From positions 372,001 through 436,000 of the forward strand of contig NZ_LT607803.1 in the NCBI RefSeq assembly GCF_900090195.1: a DNA stretch of 64,000 nt. Reading direction: 5' to 3'. This document shows positions 62,809-64,000 of the stretch, piece after piece; the first letter of the stretch is position 1; every line of letters starts with the position of its first letter. Under the pieces are notes generated by a model. The model was not told the origin of the DNA and did no database searches. It saw only the letters and a program-made list of their open reading frames with translations. The translations under genes and the position numbers were made by a program. The DNA is from Variovorax sp. HW608 (lineage in GTDB: Bacteria; Pseudomonadota; Gammaproteobacteria; Burkholderiales; Burkholderiaceae_C).

Positions 62809-62873
62809 ACCGGCACGGGAGTCGCCGGACGCAAGGAGCTCCTCGCGTCCCAGAGTATCCAACGAGGAATCAC

Positions 62874-63803
62874 ATGTCTTCCCAAAAAGTCATCATTACG
62901 TGCGCGGTCACGGGTTCGATCCACACGCCGTCGATGTCGCCCTATCTGCCGGTGACGGCTGAAGAGATCGCGCAGGCAGCCATCGGCGCCGCAGAGGCGG
63001 GAGCGGCCATCGTGCACTTGCATGCTCGCAACCCCCAGGACGGTCGGCCCGACCAATCGCCCGAGGCCTTCGAGCCGTTCCTGCGTGAAATCAAGCGGCG
63101 TAGTGACGTGGTCGTGAATCTGACCACCGGCGGGTCTCCGTTCATGAGCGTGCAGGAGCGGGTGCTTCCGGCCGCCGTATGGAAGCCCGAGGTGGCCAGC
63201 CTGAACATGGGGTCCATGAACTTCGGCTTGTTCCCCATGCTCAAGCGCTTCCAGACTTTCAAGCATGACTGGGAGCCTCAGATGCTGGAGAACTCGCGCG
63301 ACCTGGTATTTCGCAATTCCTATAAGGATATCGAGTATGCATTGCGTACCCTCAACGAGACCGGTGCGCGCTACGAGTTCGAGTGCTACGACACCAGCCA
63401 TCTCTACAACCTGCATTACTTCTGGAAGGAAGGGCTGGTGAAGGCTCCGCTGTTCATTCAGACCGTGTTCGGTCTGTTGGGTGGAATCGGAGCCCACCCA
63501 GAGGACGTGGCGCACATGAAGCGCACGGCCGACCGGCTGTTCGGCGACAACTACCGCTGGTCCATCCTTGGCGCGGGGCGCAGCCAGATGCCGCTTGTGG
63601 CGACGGCGGCTGCGCAGGGCGGCCACGTGCGGGTGGGCTTGGAGGACTCGCTGTGGGGCGGCAAGGGTCGTCTGGCCGAATCGAACGCGCAGCAGGTGCG
63701 TCAGGCGCGCGCGATTGTCGAAGGGCTGGGGCTCGAGGTAGCAACGCCGGACGAGGCACGCGAGATCCTCCAACTGAAGGGGCGCGCCAAGGTCGCGTTC
63801 TGA
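62874..63803 (+). CDS. BKACE-family beta-keto acid cleavage enzyme (DUF849)
   Basis: A 309-residue TIM-barrel protein of the 3-keto-5-aminohexanoate cleavage family. VIITCAVTGSIHTPSMSPYLPVT opens the chain and AAIVHLHARNPQDGRPDQSPEAF holds the Zn-binding H-x-H. NLTTGGS, ASLNMGSMNFG, FECYDTSHLYNLHYF and HVRVGLEDSLWGGKGRLAESNAQQVRQA complete the signature (late glutamate ligand in GLED). These enzymes condense a beta-keto acid with acetyl-CoA to yield acetoacetate and a new CoA ester. The substrate here is unknown. An ACGAGGAAT site supports the ATG. Confidence 0.92.
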   Translation: MSSQKVIITCAVTGSIHTPSMSPYLPVTAEEIAQAAIGAAEAGAAIVHLHARNPQDGRPDQSPEAFEPFLREIKRRSDVVVNLTTGGSPFMSVQERVLPAAVWKPEVASLNMGSMNFGLFPMLKRFQTFKHDWEPQMLENSRDLVFRNSYKDIEYALRTLNETGARYEFECYDTSHLYNLHYFWKEGLVKAPLFIQTVFGLLGGIGAHPEDVAHMKRTADRLFGDNYRWSILGAGRSQMPLVATAAAQGGHVRVGLEDSLWGGKGRLAESNAQQVRQARAIVEGLGLEVATPDEAREILQLKGRAKVAF

Positions 63804-63843
63804 ACGAAATCAAGAGTCCCGATCGAGGAATGGAGATAGCGGT

Positions 63844-64000
63844 ATGGACATGATGTTCGACACCGAGCGCCTGTACGGGCGCAGAGCTGAGCGGCGCTGG
63901 GACAGGGTCTGCGTAGGCGACATCACCGAGCGCATGACCTGGAGCCGGCCCGACGAAGTGGCTTTCATCGGGTGGGAGGGTGCCTATTCGGCTCCCCAGT
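63844..64000 (+). CDS. Probable AMP-binding acyl-CoA ligase, N-terminal part (3' end outside window)
   Basis: 52 residues, open to the window edge: MMFDTERLYGRRAERRWDRVCVGDITERMTWSRPDEVAFIGWEG. The pattern (dimerisation helix, then V.D...ERM.WS.PD..AFIG..G) matches the beginning of ATP-dependent acyl-CoA ligases whose next motif would be a Y..LTYR.LD..... segment. It starts 40 bases after the BKACE gene and is presumably in the same operon. The assignment rests on the N-terminus only. Confidence 0.5.
   Translation, partial: MDMMFDTERLYGRRAERRWDRVCVGDITERMTWSRPDEVAFIGWEGAYSAPQ

Overview
The window is GC-rich, densely coded DNA. Its gene families suggest a betaproteobacterium of the order Burkholderiales, plausibly a Comamonadaceae member such as a Variovorax relative. 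The pointers are four Bug-type (tripartite tricarboxylate) solute-binding genes or remnants, a betaproteobacterial H-NS with short C-terminal motifs, KfrA-like coiled-coil genes, a single-chain indolepyruvate ferredoxin oxidoreductase, and many CoA-ester catabolic genes. The genus assignment is inference. No rRNA, tRNA or CRISPR array was recognised by eye.

Layout. 1-5163: a small catabolic operon (GntR/FCD regulator, VOC enzyme, fumarylacetoacetase-family hydrolase, Bug receptor, amino-acid-synthesis-family protein, and a broken zinc-type alcohol dehydrogenase). 5164-10826: an accessory island with three toxin-antitoxin modules (HipBA, VapBC-like, HigBA-like), each with its own operator palindromes. 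It also holds a KfrA-like coiled-coil gene that has lost its DNA-binding domain, plus a second copy of that gene's 3' part. 10784-17400: a compact Tn7-like transposition cassette of five overlapping or abutting genes, tnsA-tnsB-tnsC-tniQ and a tyrosine-recombinase-like gene whose catalytic residues look degraded. 17399-19329: scars (3' end of a Bug gene fused to a marR gene, 3' end of a metallophosphoesterase gene). 19330-19839: an H-NS protein with two DNA-binding motifs.

19951-38493: mostly catabolic core. It has a fused 2-oxoacid:ferredoxin oxidoreductase, a D-lactate/glycolate-type FAD oxidase with a divergent LysR gene, and then etfB-etfA-CoA transferase-enoyl-CoA hydratase, SDR-thiolase-acyl-CoA dehydrogenase and a DUF1330 gene. 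Together these form an almost complete beta-oxidation route with its electron-transfer flavoprotein. An MFS permease and a lipoprotein tannase/feruloyl-esterase-family hydrolase follow on the other strand. 38999-40500: an AtuA-like pseudogene interrupted by a complete IS630 element with a TA duplication.

40479-48494: two paralogous LysR-Bug-alpha/beta hydrolase modules with the same layout, separated by an orphan pstS and a decayed gene. 48574-64000: a cluster for degrading an unidentified acid as its CoA ester. It contains a Liv-type binding protein, two complete and one partial acyl-CoA ligase, a MaoC dehydratase, a TetR regulator, and a three-gene biotin-dependent acyl-CoA carboxylase. It also contains an acyl-CoA dehydrogenase, an atypical SDR and a BKACE-family beta-keto acid cleavage enzyme, and it is interrupted by an antisense group II intron. 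Repeated TGAGTNNNACTCA palindromes in front of two of its operons suggest control by the local TetR protein.
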